Positions 36,936 through 44,539 of a stretch of 64,000 nt of DNA are shown here, piece after piece; the first letter of the stretch is position 1; every line of letters starts with the position of its first letter. The notes under the pieces were generated by a model, which was not told where the DNA came from, searched no databases, and saw only the letters and a program-made list of their open reading frames with translations. This stretch comes from Chitinophagales bacterium (GTDB taxonomy: Bacteria > Bacteroidota > Bacteroidia > Chitinophagales > JADIYW01): NCBI GenBank assembly GCA_023957245.1, contig JAMLHJ010000002.1, positions 248,001-312,000 of the forward strand, given 5' to 3'. The translations under genes were made by a program, and so were the position numbers.

Positions 36936-37437
36936 AACAAACAAAACACCGGACTTTCTCGCAATTGCGGATATGCTCAAAGCAGACATGCGAAGACATG
37001 CCAAAGTGTACTGTCTCAAGTGGTTTGACGACAGCTTTCAAAATGAAGGGTTTACCGATGCGGCTTTTGATGAATGGCCAAAAAGAAACCCGAACAAAGA
37101 CCCGGACAGAGCAGTAATGACAGACACCACTTTTCTGCGCAAAAGTATAAACGTACTGCAGGAAGATGAAAACACAATTGTCTTTGGCACTCACGTACCT
37201 TATGCAGCAGTACATAACTACGGATTGAGAGTCAGAGCCATACAAAACGTCAGAGCGCATCACAGGCTCTCTAAAAACGGAACCCGACACCAAGTGCAAG
37301 CTCACAGTAGAAAGATGGACACACAGTTCCCTAAACGGCAATTTATGGGCGAATCTAAACAAATGATGGGTGGGCTGGATAACTGGCTCATTACTCAAAT
37401 AGAAAAGAGGTTTAAAACCGATTTAAAGAACGTTTAA
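36928..37437 (+). CDS. virion morphogenesis protein (Mu gpG-like)
   Basis: A 169-residue protein with the gpG pattern: FDEWPKRNPNKDPDRAVMTD, TFLRKSINV, VFGTHVPYAAVHNYGLRVRA and FPKRQFMGESKQM. In Mu, gpG is a head/tail-joining protein whose loss stops tail attachment. Position in the head operon agrees. Confidence 0.85.
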   Translation: MAKTNKTPDFLAIADMLKADMRRHAKVYCLKWFDDSFQNEGFTDAAFDEWPKRNPNKDPDRAVMTDTTFLRKSINVLQEDENTIVFGTHVPYAAVHNYGLRVRAIQNVRAHHRLSKNGTRHQVQAHSRKMDTQFPKRQFMGESKQMMGGLDNWLITQIEKRFKTDLKNV

Positions 37438-37448
37438 ACTATATATAA

Positions 37449-37991
37449 ATGCAAAATTTTAAAGAATTGTACAAAGAGCTATCTGATAAACTGACAGAAA
37501 ATATAGAAGACATCAGATGGATAGACCTGTGGAACTCGCAAGTCTATCACCTTGAAGAAGAGCATCCATTCCCGACACCCGCTATCTTTCTGGCATTTCG
37601 CTCTTCGCAGATGAATGATGTAGGAGTCAAAGTGCAAAACCTCATCATGCAAGTGGATGTATTTGTGTTTTACGAAACTTTCTTAGATACCTATAAAGGG
37701 GCGTATAATCAAAAAGATGCTTTAGCTTTTTTGGACATTATGGACAGTATCAACCAAACACTACATGGCAGTAGCGGAGAAAACTACAGTTCTATGCGCC
37801 GTATTGCTTTTTCTCCTGTAGATACCGGAGGAAGTGGCAATCTATGGTCTATTACTTATGAAACAGCTTTGGTGGACTACTCAGCCGTGAAAAAGTACAT
37901 AGATGTAGATATAGACGGTGTAGAAATAGAAAGAGGAGACATCATCAAGTCGGCTGTCGATTTGTCAAATGGATATGTTATACCCGGTTAA
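37449..37991 (+). CDS. putative tail completion / terminator protein (Mu gp37 position)
   Basis: A 180-residue protein, last in the plus-strand late operon. Its pattern EEHPFPTPAIFLAFRSSQMN, followed by IMQVDVFVFYETF, resembles small tail-completion proteins. It is supported by place after gpG but not by a firm motif. Its end overlaps the convergent HTH gene by 14 bp. Confidence 0.5.
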   Translation: MQNFKELYKELSDKLTENIEDIRWIDLWNSQVYHLEEEHPFPTPAIFLAFRSSQMNDVGVKVQNLIMQVDVFVFYETFLDTYKGAYNQKDALAFLDIMDSINQTLHGSSGENYSSMRRIAFSPVDTGGSGNLWSITYETALVDYSAVKKYIDVDIDGVEIERGDIIKSAVDLSNGYVIPG

Positions 37992-38157
37992 AGATGATGT
38001 TCTCAATAGTGGAAGGACTGCGGTAGTATTTTTCTGACAACTTACAGATGATGTATTCTGTGGTGTATTTTCTTGCACCATTTTCTTGTATAGCACTCAT
38101 CTCTTTAAAGTCATGGCGTATCGCCTTATACATACGTTGAATATTGGATGTTATCAT
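37978..38157 (-). CDS. small HTH protein, candidate late activator (Mor/C-like by position)
   Basis: A 59-residue protein from ATG 38157. The C-terminal half (RKYTTEYIICKLSEKYYRSP, STIENIIFNRV) fits a helix-turn-helix of the kind at the end of Mor/C activators. It lies just beyond the terminator of the early operon, with its own upstream inverted repeat, which is the genomic place of Mu gene C. Too short for a full Mor fold. Identity as the activator of the 31.4-kb promoter is a hypothesis. Confidence 0.5.
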   Translation of the reverse strand: MITSNIQRMYKAIRHDFKEMSAIQENGARKYTTEYIICKLSEKYYRSPSTIENIIFNRV

Positions 38158-38189
38158 ATAGTCGTAGTGTATTAAGTGAAGATGTGGCA

Positions 38190-38216
38190 AAATAAGTAAA
38201 ACTTATAAACTTATTT
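38190..38216. promoter_or_regulatory. inverted repeat upstream of the small HTH gene
   Basis: AAATAAGT and ACTTATTT form a perfect 8-bp inverted repeat with an 11-bp spacer, ending 32 bp before the ATG at 38157. An imperfect -7 box TTATTTTG overlaps the arm. The poor promoter consensus suggests activator dependence, like Mu Pm. Confidence 0.45.
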
Positions 38217-38237
38217 ATATTTATCAACGTTTTCTAT

Positions 38238-38438
38238 TTAGATGTTAAAAAAATACGCCTCTATCTTCTTGCGAAAAGACATAAAAAAAGGAGCTGTTAA
38301 AGCTCCTAATACTCCTATTGGTTTTCCACATTGGTCACAATGTGTACTCACACGCTTATCATTATATGTTCCACAGATAGGACACTTGCGCCAGATTTCA
38401 TGATTACTTTCCATGGCTTCATTTTTTGTGTTGCTCAT
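38238..38438 (-). CDS. small zinc-ribbon protein
   Basis: A 66-residue protein with paired CPICGTYN and CDQCGKPIG knuckles that would bind one zinc ion, then a hydrophobic tail (VLGALTAPFFMSF). It overlaps the previous gene by 20 bp and is the last gene of the early operon. The terminator hairpin lies inside its 3' coding part. Function unknown. Confidence 0.6.
   Translation of the reverse strand: MSNTKNEAMESNHEIWRKCPICGTYNDKRVSTHCDQCGKPIGVLGALTAPFFMSFRKKIEAYFFNI
38282..38307 (-). terminator. intrinsic terminator of the early operon
   Basis: Read on the minus strand, AGGAGCT and AGCTCCT form a perfect 7-bp stem with a 5-nt loop, followed by six or seven T. It sits inside the last codons of the zinc-ribbon gene and before the small HTH gene. 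Confidence 0.8.
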
Positions 38439-38958
38439 TGAAATATTGAGATTGAAAGGCATTGAAGGCATTGTCATTGACTACATTCTGCATACTCTTT
38501 CTATCTTCATTGTGTTTAGTTGATAAATGTGCATTATAGTTGTTCTGCATGATGAGCTGAGTACGCTCCTCCAGATGCTGTTCTACAGCTTTGAGAATGA
38601 TAGGCACTTTGAGTTTGTAGGTGTGGGAGCGTTTCAGCTGAGAGCAAATCAGAAATAAGTCTTCTAATGATAGATTGCTACTGATACCGTTTTGTATTTC
38701 ATAGACAGCTTCTATGATTTCATCTTTGCTCATATCACCTCCAAATGATGTGTTGAGGTCGGAGACTAAGACTGCCATCACCTTGCGCACCTGCTCTTTG
38801 CCTTGTGAGCGTGTGAGTGCGCCTATACTGGCATAGTTAGCTTGGACAATATCCGAAAGTGTGAGCTTGGAATACTGTTCTATCAAGTCATATTTAGATG
38901 CTCCTTCTAAAATCATCTGATAGACTGTTGGCTTTGCTTTTACTATCTGATTGTCCAT
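38419..38958 (-). CDS. early phage protein of unknown function
   Basis: A 179-residue, mostly helical protein. The N-terminus has a KYDLIEQYSKLTLSDIVQAN segment and a middle EDLFLICSQLKRSHTYKLKV. Not recognised. It overlaps both neighbours (by 65 bp with the gene before it), so they are likely translated together. Comparable genes follow GemA in Bacteroidota Mu-like phages, as far as I recall. Confidence 0.55.
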   Translation of the reverse strand: MDNQIVKAKPTVYQMILEGASKYDLIEQYSKLTLSDIVQANYASIGALTRSQGKEQVRKVMAVLVSDLNTSFGGDMSKDEIIEAVYEIQNGISSNLSLEDLFLICSQLKRSHTYKLKVPIILKAVEQHLEERTQLIMQNNYNAHLSTKHNEDRKSMQNVVNDNAFNAFQSQYFNEQHKK

Positions 38959-39445
38959 TTTTGAGAAAATTTAAGATGATATTGAGATTGGAATTGATTT
39001 GACGGAGTTCGATTTGTTTTTGATAGAAGTCTGGTAGTTTGTGCCAGTTGTTCAAGATATTTTCAAATACGATTTGGACTTCATTGTCGTCTGCTGATTG
39101 TTTACGAAGGAAGGCTATACACTGATTGAGATGCATACCTGTTATCCCATTGATGCGTGGAGTGATACCACTGTGTCCTTGATACCAGATAGTGTATATA
39201 TCTAATAGCGTTGCGAATAAAGACTGACTTGTCGGCTCGGCTCGCTCATATTGCACATTGAAGTATCTATTGATATATTCATCTATCTGCTCTGGTGATG
39301 GTGGTACTATCTTCATCAGTGCATCCCATTGAGCATTAGAGAGCGTACCTCGTTTGCGTTCAAGTCTTTTGAGTAGCTTGCCTTGATAGGTGGCAACAAA
39401 TACAGCATCAGAACCTTTGCTGGTGATATGTATCGTGAGTTTCAT
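38894..39445 (-). CDS. early phage protein of unknown function
   Basis: A 183-residue protein. A short beta-rich start (TIHITSKGSDAVFVATYQGK) is followed by helices and a Ser/Lys-rich end. Not recognised. Overlaps the GemA-like gene by 4 bp at the start, and the next gene by 65 bp. Confidence 0.55.
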   Translation of the reverse strand: MKLTIHITSKGSDAVFVATYQGKLLKRLERKRGTLSNAQWDALMKIVPPSPEQIDEYINRYFNVQYERAEPTSQSLFATLLDIYTIWYQGHSGITPRINGITGMHLNQCIAFLRKQSADDNEVQIVFENILNNWHKLPDFYQKQIELRQINSNLNIILNFLKNGQSDSKSKANSLSDDFRRSI

Positions 39446-39846
39446 AATTTTTCGATATAAGATTTTAACATGTATTCTGCTTGTTTAATCAGCGTTTGAA
39501 GACCCTTTAAACTATATTTATTGAGCGGACAATGTTCGACACCGTGAGAGATACACCAACCATTGATCCGTTCCATATCTGCTTTACCATCTATCACATA
39601 ACCGCACTGACACAGTGTAGCTACTACCTTTCGGCGCATGCGTTGTTTCTTATCTTCTTGATAACTGCTATTGCCTAACAGGCTATTGAGCTGACGTATT
39701 AGTTCACGGTATTCCCTCGCTGATAAATCTTGTAGCGATTCGGTACGTCCTTCCGTATAGTCAGCTATCAATTCTGAACGGTCAATATCTATACCTGAAT
39801 GTTTCATCTTCTGTTCTATGGCGAAGTATTGGGCGTATTTGTTCAT
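39442..39846 (-). CDS. GemA-like (Mu gp16, DUF1018) protein
   Basis: A 134-residue protein with the early-phage regulator pattern: ELIADYTEGRTESLQDLSAR, then a basic QRMRRKVVATLCQCGYV block, and CPLNKYSLKGLQTLIKQAEY near the C-terminus. Mu GemA modulates host gene expression and DNA supercoiling. The ATG at 39846 is used because the upstream in-frame start lies in repeat DNA. Confidence 0.62.
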   Translation of the reverse strand: MNKYAQYFAIEQKMKHSGIDIDRSELIADYTEGRTESLQDLSAREYRELIRQLNSLLGNSSYQEDKKQRMRRKVVATLCQCGYVIDGKADMERINGWCISHGVEHCPLNKYSLKGLQTLIKQAEYMLKSYIEKL

Positions 39847-39849
39847 GGT

Positions 39850-39920
39850 TTTTAGTTTTGGGTAGTGAGTATTGGGTATCAAGATGTGAGACTTTGTTTT
39901 TGCTTTGTTTTTAGTTGTTA
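39850..39920 (-). repeat. composite heptamer repeat 3 (degenerate)
   Basis: A short copy with CCAATAC/TCACTAC units and CTAAAAA blocks on both sides, next to the end of the cassette-like gene. Confidence 0.6.
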
Positions 39921-40517
39921 GTTATGCCCAATGCTAAAACTGCGGTTCAGACGGTTCAACGTGGACATAATTGTTTCGCTTATTGATTAATGTTGTGCAA
40001 TGCCTGTAAATTCTGTCTTTTATGGTGTTTTTGTTTCTGACGTTAATTGCAATTCGGTTTATCCTTTTGAGTTGGTGCTTTTCAAGTTTGTTCCATTTTT
40101 TAGTTAAGTAATAGCTAAACCAAAACGACACTTGTAAAAATCCATTTACCTTTTTAAAACTTTCTGACAAAATCACCCACAAAAAGGATAATAAGATGTA
40201 CACACAACCAAAAAACATTGTTCCAAAACACCATAAAAGACAAGTAATCTTTTCATTTTTTGTGTCGTGCCATTTGTAAGTGTCGGCTAAATAATATCCT
40301 GCAAAAAACAGGTTTGCACCAATGTAAAATTTTGTAATAAGCTCAATCATTTTATTTCAATTTAAAGTTAGACAAAAAGCACTGGGCATAACACGTGTTT
40401 TGCGTTATGGCGATTGACGTGCTAAAATCAACCGCAGTAATTCTATTCAACTTTGGTGCTATGCCGACAGTTAGTGCTACTAATCCGCCACAAACGCAAA
40501 ACACGTGAACGTTAGCG
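39921..40517 (-). mobile_element. attC-like gene cassette inside the prophage
   Basis: A single gene (39934-40350) is bounded by GTTATGCCCAATGC (39921-39934) and GCACTGGGCATAAC (40379-40392), inverted copies agreeing at 13 of 14 bases. One of them ends at the gene's stop codon. Beside the second lies a ~130-bp fold (40386-40517) with inner arms ACACGTGTTTTGCGTT and AACGCAAAACACGTGA and outer GCATAAC/GTTAGCG. This is how an integron cassette looks: TTATGC at its start, GCATAAC at its end, and the attC of the previous unit in front. No integrase is nearby. An IR-bounded MITE-like insert is the alternative. Confidence 0.55.
39934..40350 (-). CDS. cassette-borne membrane protein of unknown function
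   Basis: A 138-residue protein with two hydrophobic helices (FYIGANLFFAGYYLADTYKW and MFFGCVYILLSFLWVILSES) and a strongly basic C-terminal half (many Lys, Arg, Asn). Not recognised. Its stop codon TAG overlaps the GTTATGCCCAATGC repeat. Unlike the surrounding early genes it has generous non-coding flanks, consistent with insertion. Confidence 0.55.
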   Translation of the reverse strand: MIELITKFYIGANLFFAGYYLADTYKWHDTKNEKITCLLWCFGTMFFGCVYILLSFLWVILSESFKKVNGFLQVSFWFSYYLTKKWNKLEKHQLKRINRIAINVRNKNTIKDRIYRHCTTLINKRNNYVHVEPSEPQF

Positions 40518-40691
40518 GATATTGCTTAGATCCGTCAACCCAAGAATTACGCTCTCGGCATCCATTACTACGCTTTTTCTTAGAAGTGTCAACGTTTGAA
40601 AAATACTTTGTTCTAATTCTTCTGTCATTTCAAACTCTTTCAAATAAGCCTCTAAACAGCGAACAACATCCATTTTAGCTAATGGTCTCAT
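40512..40691 (-). CDS. short early protein of unknown function
   Basis: A 59-residue ORF (MRPLAKMDVVRCLEAYLKEF onward) immediately downstream of the glycosidase-like gene, 6 bp apart. It is helical with a Glu-rich middle and ends in DLSNIR; its TAA lies in the outer core of the attC-like fold. The cassette may therefore have cut or replaced its original end. Good coding character, no known family. Confidence 0.5.
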   Translation of the reverse strand: MRPLAKMDVVRCLEAYLKEFEMTEELEQSIFQTLTLLRKSVVMDAESVILGLTDLSNIR

Positions 40692-40697
40692 AACTGA

Positions 40698-41696
40698 TTA
40701 TTTTACAAATGAGAAATGGTTGGATTGTGGCACAAACAACGTATGCTTAAACACACCCTTTACACCCTTGGCTTGAGCAAACTTTGAGAAACGATACATA
40801 AAATCACTTTCCTGTTCTTGTGAAAGGCTTGGTGCTGTTTCTTCCGTACCAAACTCAGTTATATATACATCATAACCTTGTGTGTCTGCTAATTCTTGAT
40901 TGAGAGCATCTAATATCTCCACATCAGAAGTGCCTGATAGATAAACATGAGGAACTAAGAAGATATTGACTTCTTTTGACTTCATTCTCTTAGCAAATCT
41001 TAATGCTTCTTCTCTCCAATACTTCCATGCTCTATTGGCTGGTTTACAAAATGAGATACCTATTGGCATTTCCTTTCCTACTATCTTCTGTATTTCGGGA
41101 ACAACTGTATCTTCAAGATACCTAAAGAAACTATCTATATTAGCAATATAATTTCCTTTCACTCCTCCAGTAAGATAATCGCTCATGTAAGTTTCATTCT
41201 CTAACTCTACTGTTTTTAAAGGAAAATTATCATACACATATTTCAAACTAGCTAAACTATCATCTAATGAACACTTACCCATAAAAGGTAGATGTGAATT
41301 AAAAGTGAAGTAGAAGTTCTTGGCTTTCAACTGCTCAAAAGCTTTATTCATGTTATACAAGTAGCTTCTATCTACTTTCTTTTCAATGTTGTTAAAAATA
41401 GCTTTTGTATTTCCTGTTAAGGCCCAACTAGTTAATTTTAATTGATCCATAAAACTTGGATATAGCTTCTTATGCAATTGCACCATCATTGTAGAAGCAT
41501 TATATTCATCTCCAAAACCTATTTTATTTAAGTTCATAGTATTAGACATAGTGCCACTGAATCTTAGGTTTTCTACCCAATCTTTAGGCGTAACCTTTAA
41601 TATCTTATTGACATGTGCAGACGTAAGATCTGCGTTCCCTTTTTGGGACATTGCAAGAAAGTGTTGCATTTGTCCGACATTGAATCCTGTAATCAT
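40698..41696 (-). CDS. TIM-barrel glycoside hydrolase-like protein (clan GH-A pattern)
   Basis: A 332-residue protein. A segment VELENETYMSDY puts Glu168 in the Asn-Glu context of the clan GH-A acid/base residue. YDVYITEFGTEE puts Glu281 in the TEFG context of the nucleophile, about 113 residues later, as expected for strands 4 and 7 of the barrel. Between them, IGISFCKPANRAWKYW and VNIFLVPHVYLSG look like barrel strands 5 and 6. No signal peptide is seen, so it would stay in the cytoplasm unless carried in the virion. Such an enzyme in an early phage operon is unusual. The substrate cannot be told, and the N-terminal 120 residues match nothing I know. Confidence 0.6.
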   Translation of the reverse strand: MITGFNVGQMQHFLAMSQKGNADLTSAHVNKILKVTPKDWVENLRFSGTMSNTMNLNKIGFGDEYNASTMMVQLHKKLYPSFMDQLKLTSWALTGNTKAIFNNIEKKVDRSYLYNMNKAFEQLKAKNFYFTFNSHLPFMGKCSLDDSLASLKYVYDNFPLKTVELENETYMSDYLTGGVKGNYIANIDSFFRYLEDTVVPEIQKIVGKEMPIGISFCKPANRAWKYWREEALRFAKRMKSKEVNIFLVPHVYLSGTSDVEILDALNQELADTQGYDVYITEFGTEETAPSLSQEQESDFMYRFSKFAQAKGVKGVFKHTLFVPQSNHFSFVK

Positions 41697-41702
41697 GGTG
41701 TT

Positions 41703-41755
41703 TGGTTTTTAGTATTGAGTATTGGGTATTGAGTATTGGGTAGTGGGTATTGAAA
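41703..41755 (-). repeat. composite heptamer repeat 4
   Basis: CCAATAC/TCAATAC/CCACTAC units followed by CTAAAAA before the glycosidase-like gene's ATG. The stop of the preceding ORF lies within it. Confidence 0.75.
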
Positions 41756-41909
41756 TTTTTCTAAATTCTTTATGTGTGGTGATAATTGCGTTCAATTCCA
41801 ATAATACTTGGTGAAACTTGTGCCTGTCTGGACTATTGACGTATTCATTGAAAGTGATATTGGACATATAATAGTAACCATTGCGCTGAAGAGGAAGAGT
41901 GAATATCAT
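41709..41909 (-). CDS. small early protein with repeat-encoded C-terminus
   Basis: A 66-residue protein starting at ATG 41909 (MIFTLPLQRNGYYYM). The last 14 residues (SIPTTQYSIPNTQY) are translated from the heptamer repeat that follows, so the repeat has replaced or extended the original end. Not recognised. Confidence 0.5.
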   Translation of the reverse strand: MIFTLPLQRNGYYYMSNITFNEYVNSPDRHKFHQVLLELNAIITTHKEFRKISIPTTQYSIPNTQY

Positions 41910-41919
41910 GGTGTTTTTT

Positions 41920-42020
41920 TTTAGGATTGAGTATTGGATATTGGGTATTGGGTATTGGATATTGGGAATCAAGAATCAAGAGCCAAGACTTTTCGTCCAT
42001 CGTCCATCACAACTCATAAA
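41920..42020 (-). repeat. composite heptamer repeat 5
   Basis: Block order on the minus strand: GATGGAC units, CTTGGCTCTTGATTC, CCAATAC/CCAATAT units, then the A-rich start region of the next gene. Confidence 0.78.
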
Positions 42021-42022
42021 TT

Positions 42023-42652
42023 TTAAATAGTTGAGAAATTCAATTCTACGGCCTGATAAGCTCCATTATCATCTTTAAACCATACACGATAATAAGTCTT
42101 ACTATCTGGTCTGCTGATACTCTTATCTATCAGCTTCATGGCTTTTTCCCATTCTTCTTTTACTTCCTTATTTTTGATGCGATCAGAATGGCGTTTGAGT
42201 CCCAATATCTTGCGTGTATCCAAGCGACCTCTTGATGTTTGGAAAGCATCTTCGACTAATGCCAGTATAAAATCATCACCTTGGATATTTTTACGGACAA
42301 TATCGAGAAGTACTTCTTTAGCACTCTCTAGCATCAGATCATCAAATCGGATTAACTCGCTGATATTGACCTCTACTTTGAGAGAACGGTCAAAATTGAA
42401 GAATGTAAAATTGCCTTTACTATTCAATCTGACTTCATTGGCATTGCGAGCAGCATCAATGATCTCCTGTACTCCATCTTGAATCTCTTGTTTGAGTTTC
42501 TGAAGCTGTTCATTGGCTTTGATGGATTGCTGATAGAACGTAAATAGTTTGCGTTCCATTAGTCGCTCTAATGGTGTGGTGCGATTGTAAGGAATCTGCA
42601 CATTGGACTCGTTTGTCCAAAATTCATCTTTTGATGTTTGTTTGTAATTCAT
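42023..42652 (-). CDS. DUF3164 family early protein (Mu gp8-like)
   Basis: A 209-residue protein with the DUF3164 pattern: a helical N-terminus, then GNFTFFNFDRSLKVEVNISE, FQTSRGRLDTRKILGLKRH and SDRIKNKEVKEEWEKAMKLI. It ends with DSKTYYRVWFKDDNG. DUF3164 proteins are found in early regions of Mu-like phages; their biochemical role is not established. Confidence 0.8.
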   Translation of the reverse strand: MNYKQTSKDEFWTNESNVQIPYNRTTPLERLMERKLFTFYQQSIKANEQLQKLKQEIQDGVQEIIDAARNANEVRLNSKGNFTFFNFDRSLKVEVNISELIRFDDLMLESAKEVLLDIVRKNIQGDDFILALVEDAFQTSRGRLDTRKILGLKRHSDRIKNKEVKEEWEKAMKLIDKSISRPDSKTYYRVWFKDDNGAYQAVELNFSTI

Positions 42653-42659
42653 AACGTTT

Positions 42660-42722
42660 GTTTTTAGTATTGAGTATTGGGTATTGGGTATTGAGTATTG
42701 GGTATTGGGTATTGGGACGGCA
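42660..42722 (-). repeat. composite heptamer repeat 6
   Basis: Seven CCAATAC/TCAATAC units and a CTAAAAA block immediately upstream of the DUF3164 gene. Confidence 0.78.
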
Positions 42723-42757
42723 TTTCGACAGGCTCAATGACCCTGAACACTTTTAAT

Positions 42758-43030
42758 CTATGGTATAAATTGAGGTGGTGTGGAGCAATCTTCACACATT
42801 TGGTTGCGTGCAGCTTCAAGAGCTTCATCCCATTTGGCTTTGCCGTAAGATTTTCCAGCTTCAATCAATACCTTAATAATAAATCCATCTTTATCTTCTT
42901 CGGCGATTAACGTTTCATAAGTTATACATTCTAGTTCTTTTAATACGTTTGAAAAATTTTCTTGCCAGTTTGCTGGTTTATTTAGTTCGACGGTGTTTAT
43001 TTCTTTTATAATAATTTCTTTTAGTGTCAT
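42758..43030 (-). CDS. small early protein of unknown function
   Basis: A 90-residue protein from ATG 43030 (MTLKEIIIKEINT). Acidic helical middle, ending with CEDCSTPPQFIP, where CxxC is a possible metal site. In-frame starts further upstream lie in the heptamer repeat and are not credible. Not recognised. Confidence 0.5.
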   Translation of the reverse strand: MTLKEIIIKEINTVELNKPANWQENFSNVLKELECITYETLIAEEDKDGFIIKVLIEAGKSYGKAKWDEALEAARNQMCEDCSTPPQFIP

Positions 43031-43033
43031 GGT

Positions 43034-43205
43034 ATTTTTTTTTAGTATTGAGTAATGGGTATTGAGTATTGAGTATTGAGTATTGGGTATTGAGTATTGG
43101 GTATTGGGTATTGGGTATTGAGAATCAAGAATCAAGAGCCAAGACTTTTTGTCCATTGTCCATTGTCCATTGTCCATCGTCCATCATAATTCATAATTCT
43201 CAATT
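43034..43205 (-). repeat. composite heptamer repeat 7 (longest copy)
   Basis: Order on the minus strand: AATTATGA units, GATGGACAATGGACAATGG, then AAAGTCTTGGCTCTTGATTC, about ten CCAATAC/TCAATAC units, then CTAAAAA. All parts have a 7-bp period. Confidence 0.82.
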
Positions 43206-43206
43206 C

Positions 43207-43467
43207 TTAATTATTGATGATTTTATTCAGTTGCCTCAACTCTGTAAGGCTCAATTCTTCTTTGAGTGGGATAAATCCGTATTCTTTATTAGCAATCCCT
43301 GCTTCCACTGCGGTTGTCGGTGTATATTGGAGGGTAACTTCAAGATATCCTTTTGCCCACACTTCATAGTGTAGCTCAACATCATCACCAGGAATGTCTA
43401 GTGAATCTAATGTCATCTCAAAGCCCATGTCTTCAAGCTGACTGCGTAATTTATTAGTATATATCAT
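43207..43467 (-). CDS. small early protein of unknown function
   Basis: An 86-residue acidic protein (ELHYEVWAKGYLEVTLQYTP in the middle) starting within the end of the gene before it (14-bp overlap). Not recognised. Confidence 0.5.
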   Translation of the reverse strand: MIYTNKLRSQLEDMGFEMTLDSLDIPGDDVELHYEVWAKGYLEVTLQYTPTTAVEAGIANKEYGFIPLKEELSLTELRQLNKIINN

Positions 43468-43837
43468 TGTCTGTGGTATTGATGTTAGGAAATAGGGTTA
43501 TAAATTGTTGCAATGCTAGGTACATACGTCTGCTATGGACTATCTCGTTCATACGGCGTTGATATTGCTCTAATGGATCGGGACAATCTTTCTTGATAAT
43601 ACGTAAGGCAATATCTTCATAGCGCAACCAGTGCAACTTGAAAAAATTCCAATACTCCCGACTATAGGAGACCTTGCGAATATCTTCCTGGTGAACCAAA
43701 TTGACTTCTAATAATTGCATACCAATTTCAAATTGGAATCCGTTGTACTGTTCAACGGAAATCTGTGACATCTTCAGTACAACATCTTGTTGCCTGTGCA
43801 TGTCTGCTCTGAGTGTGTCTAGTTGTGTAGCTTCCAT
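43454..43837 (-). CDS. early protein of unknown function
   Basis: A 127-residue helical protein from ATG 43837 (MEATQLDTLRADMHRQQDVV). The middle (FFKLHWLRYEDIALRIIKKD) and end (RRMYLALQQFITLFPNIN) are amphipathic. An upstream start at 43864 lies in repeat DNA. Not recognised. Confidence 0.5.
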   Translation of the reverse strand: MEATQLDTLRADMHRQQDVVLKMSQISVEQYNGFQFEIGMQLLEVNLVHQEDIRKVSYSREYWNFFKLHWLRYEDIALRIIKKDCPDPLEQYQRRMNEIVHSRRMYLALQQFITLFPNINTTDNDIY

Positions 43838-43842
43838 GGTTT

Positions 43843-43905
43843 TAGTTTTAGATCCAAGAGTCAAGATCCAAGATTCAAGACTTTCGTATTTCGTACTTCA
43901 TAATT
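43843..43905 (-). repeat. composite heptamer repeat 8 (partial)
   Basis: Contains the TTATGAA block, an AAAGTCTTGAATCTTGGATC block and the CTAAAA block, but lacks the CCAATAC part. Confidence 0.65.
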
Positions 43906-44528
43906 CATAGTTCCTCATTCATCTGTGTCCAATATTCTGATGCTCCTTCTTCCCATACGGTAAAAGGCATTCCACCACCAAATCGTGAGGTGATAAAAGC
44001 TTTGTGTCCTTCTATCCATATTTTGATGTCTGCATCGTACTTGACAAATCGAGCGGTACGTCCTTCTGGTAATTTGCCTTCTGCATGGCTGATGAAGATG
44101 AATAGCTTGTTTGCAAATGCTTCTTTAAGATGGATATACTGCTGTTTATTGAGTCCGAAATATTGAAAGCTGTCGATGATGATAATATCTGGACTGCGAC
44201 GTTTCCCAAGTCTCTTTATCAATGTATCTGTATCTTCATTGATGATGATAAAGTTGCCAGCTTGATGCATCTGTTCACGTTCCAAAGCGAGTTTAAATGA
44301 CTTACTCGCTCCTTCTTCCAGTGTATTATAAGCCACTCTACCATACTGTGTGAGATACTTAGCTACTTGTAATGAAAAACTTGTCTTGCCATTGCCTGAA
44401 CCTCCCCATACGAGCCATACACCTGTACGTGCAGGTTCGCCAAAGCTGTCTTTCCATTTTTCTGTGAATTTCATATCGTCAAATTTCATGTTATAGATGT
44501 CGCTGACTGTATAAGCTCTTTTGGGCAT
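43905..44528 (-). CDS. RecA/AAA-type ATPase, early gene
   Basis: A 207-residue P-loop protein: Walker A GGSGNGKTS at residues 42-50, Walker B IIIIDSFQYF near residue 116. It matches small RecA-fold ATPases found after MuB in Bacteroidota Mu-like phages. Possible roles are DNA replication or target-site choice together with MuB. Gap to the MuB-like gene is 11 bp. Confidence 0.72.
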   Translation of the reverse strand: MPKRAYTVSDIYNMKFDDMKFTEKWKDSFGEPARTGVWLVWGGSGNGKTSFSLQVAKYLTQYGRVAYNTLEEGASKSFKLALEREQMHQAGNFIIINEDTDTLIKRLGKRRSPDIIIIDSFQYFGLNKQQYIHLKEAFANKLFIFISHAEGKLPEGRTARFVKYDADIKIWIEGHKAFITSRFGGGMPFTVWEEGASEYWTQMNEEL

Positions 44529-44539
44529 TTAAAACAGGT

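Noticed and set aside
39921-40392. The 14-bp inverted repeats as ends of an insertion sequence
   Set aside because: The enclosed gene is a small membrane protein with no transposase features, and no direct target duplication is evident outside the repeats; the cassette reading fits better, though it remains unproven.
42664-42864. Minus-strand ORF of 66 residues overlapping the early gene at 42758
   Set aside because: It reads the heptamer repeat as a PIPNTQY tail and overlaps a better ORF in another frame.
43034-43205. Tandem short repeats suggesting a CRISPR array
   Set aside because: Units are 7 bp and contiguous, with no spacers of constant length and no cas genes in the window.
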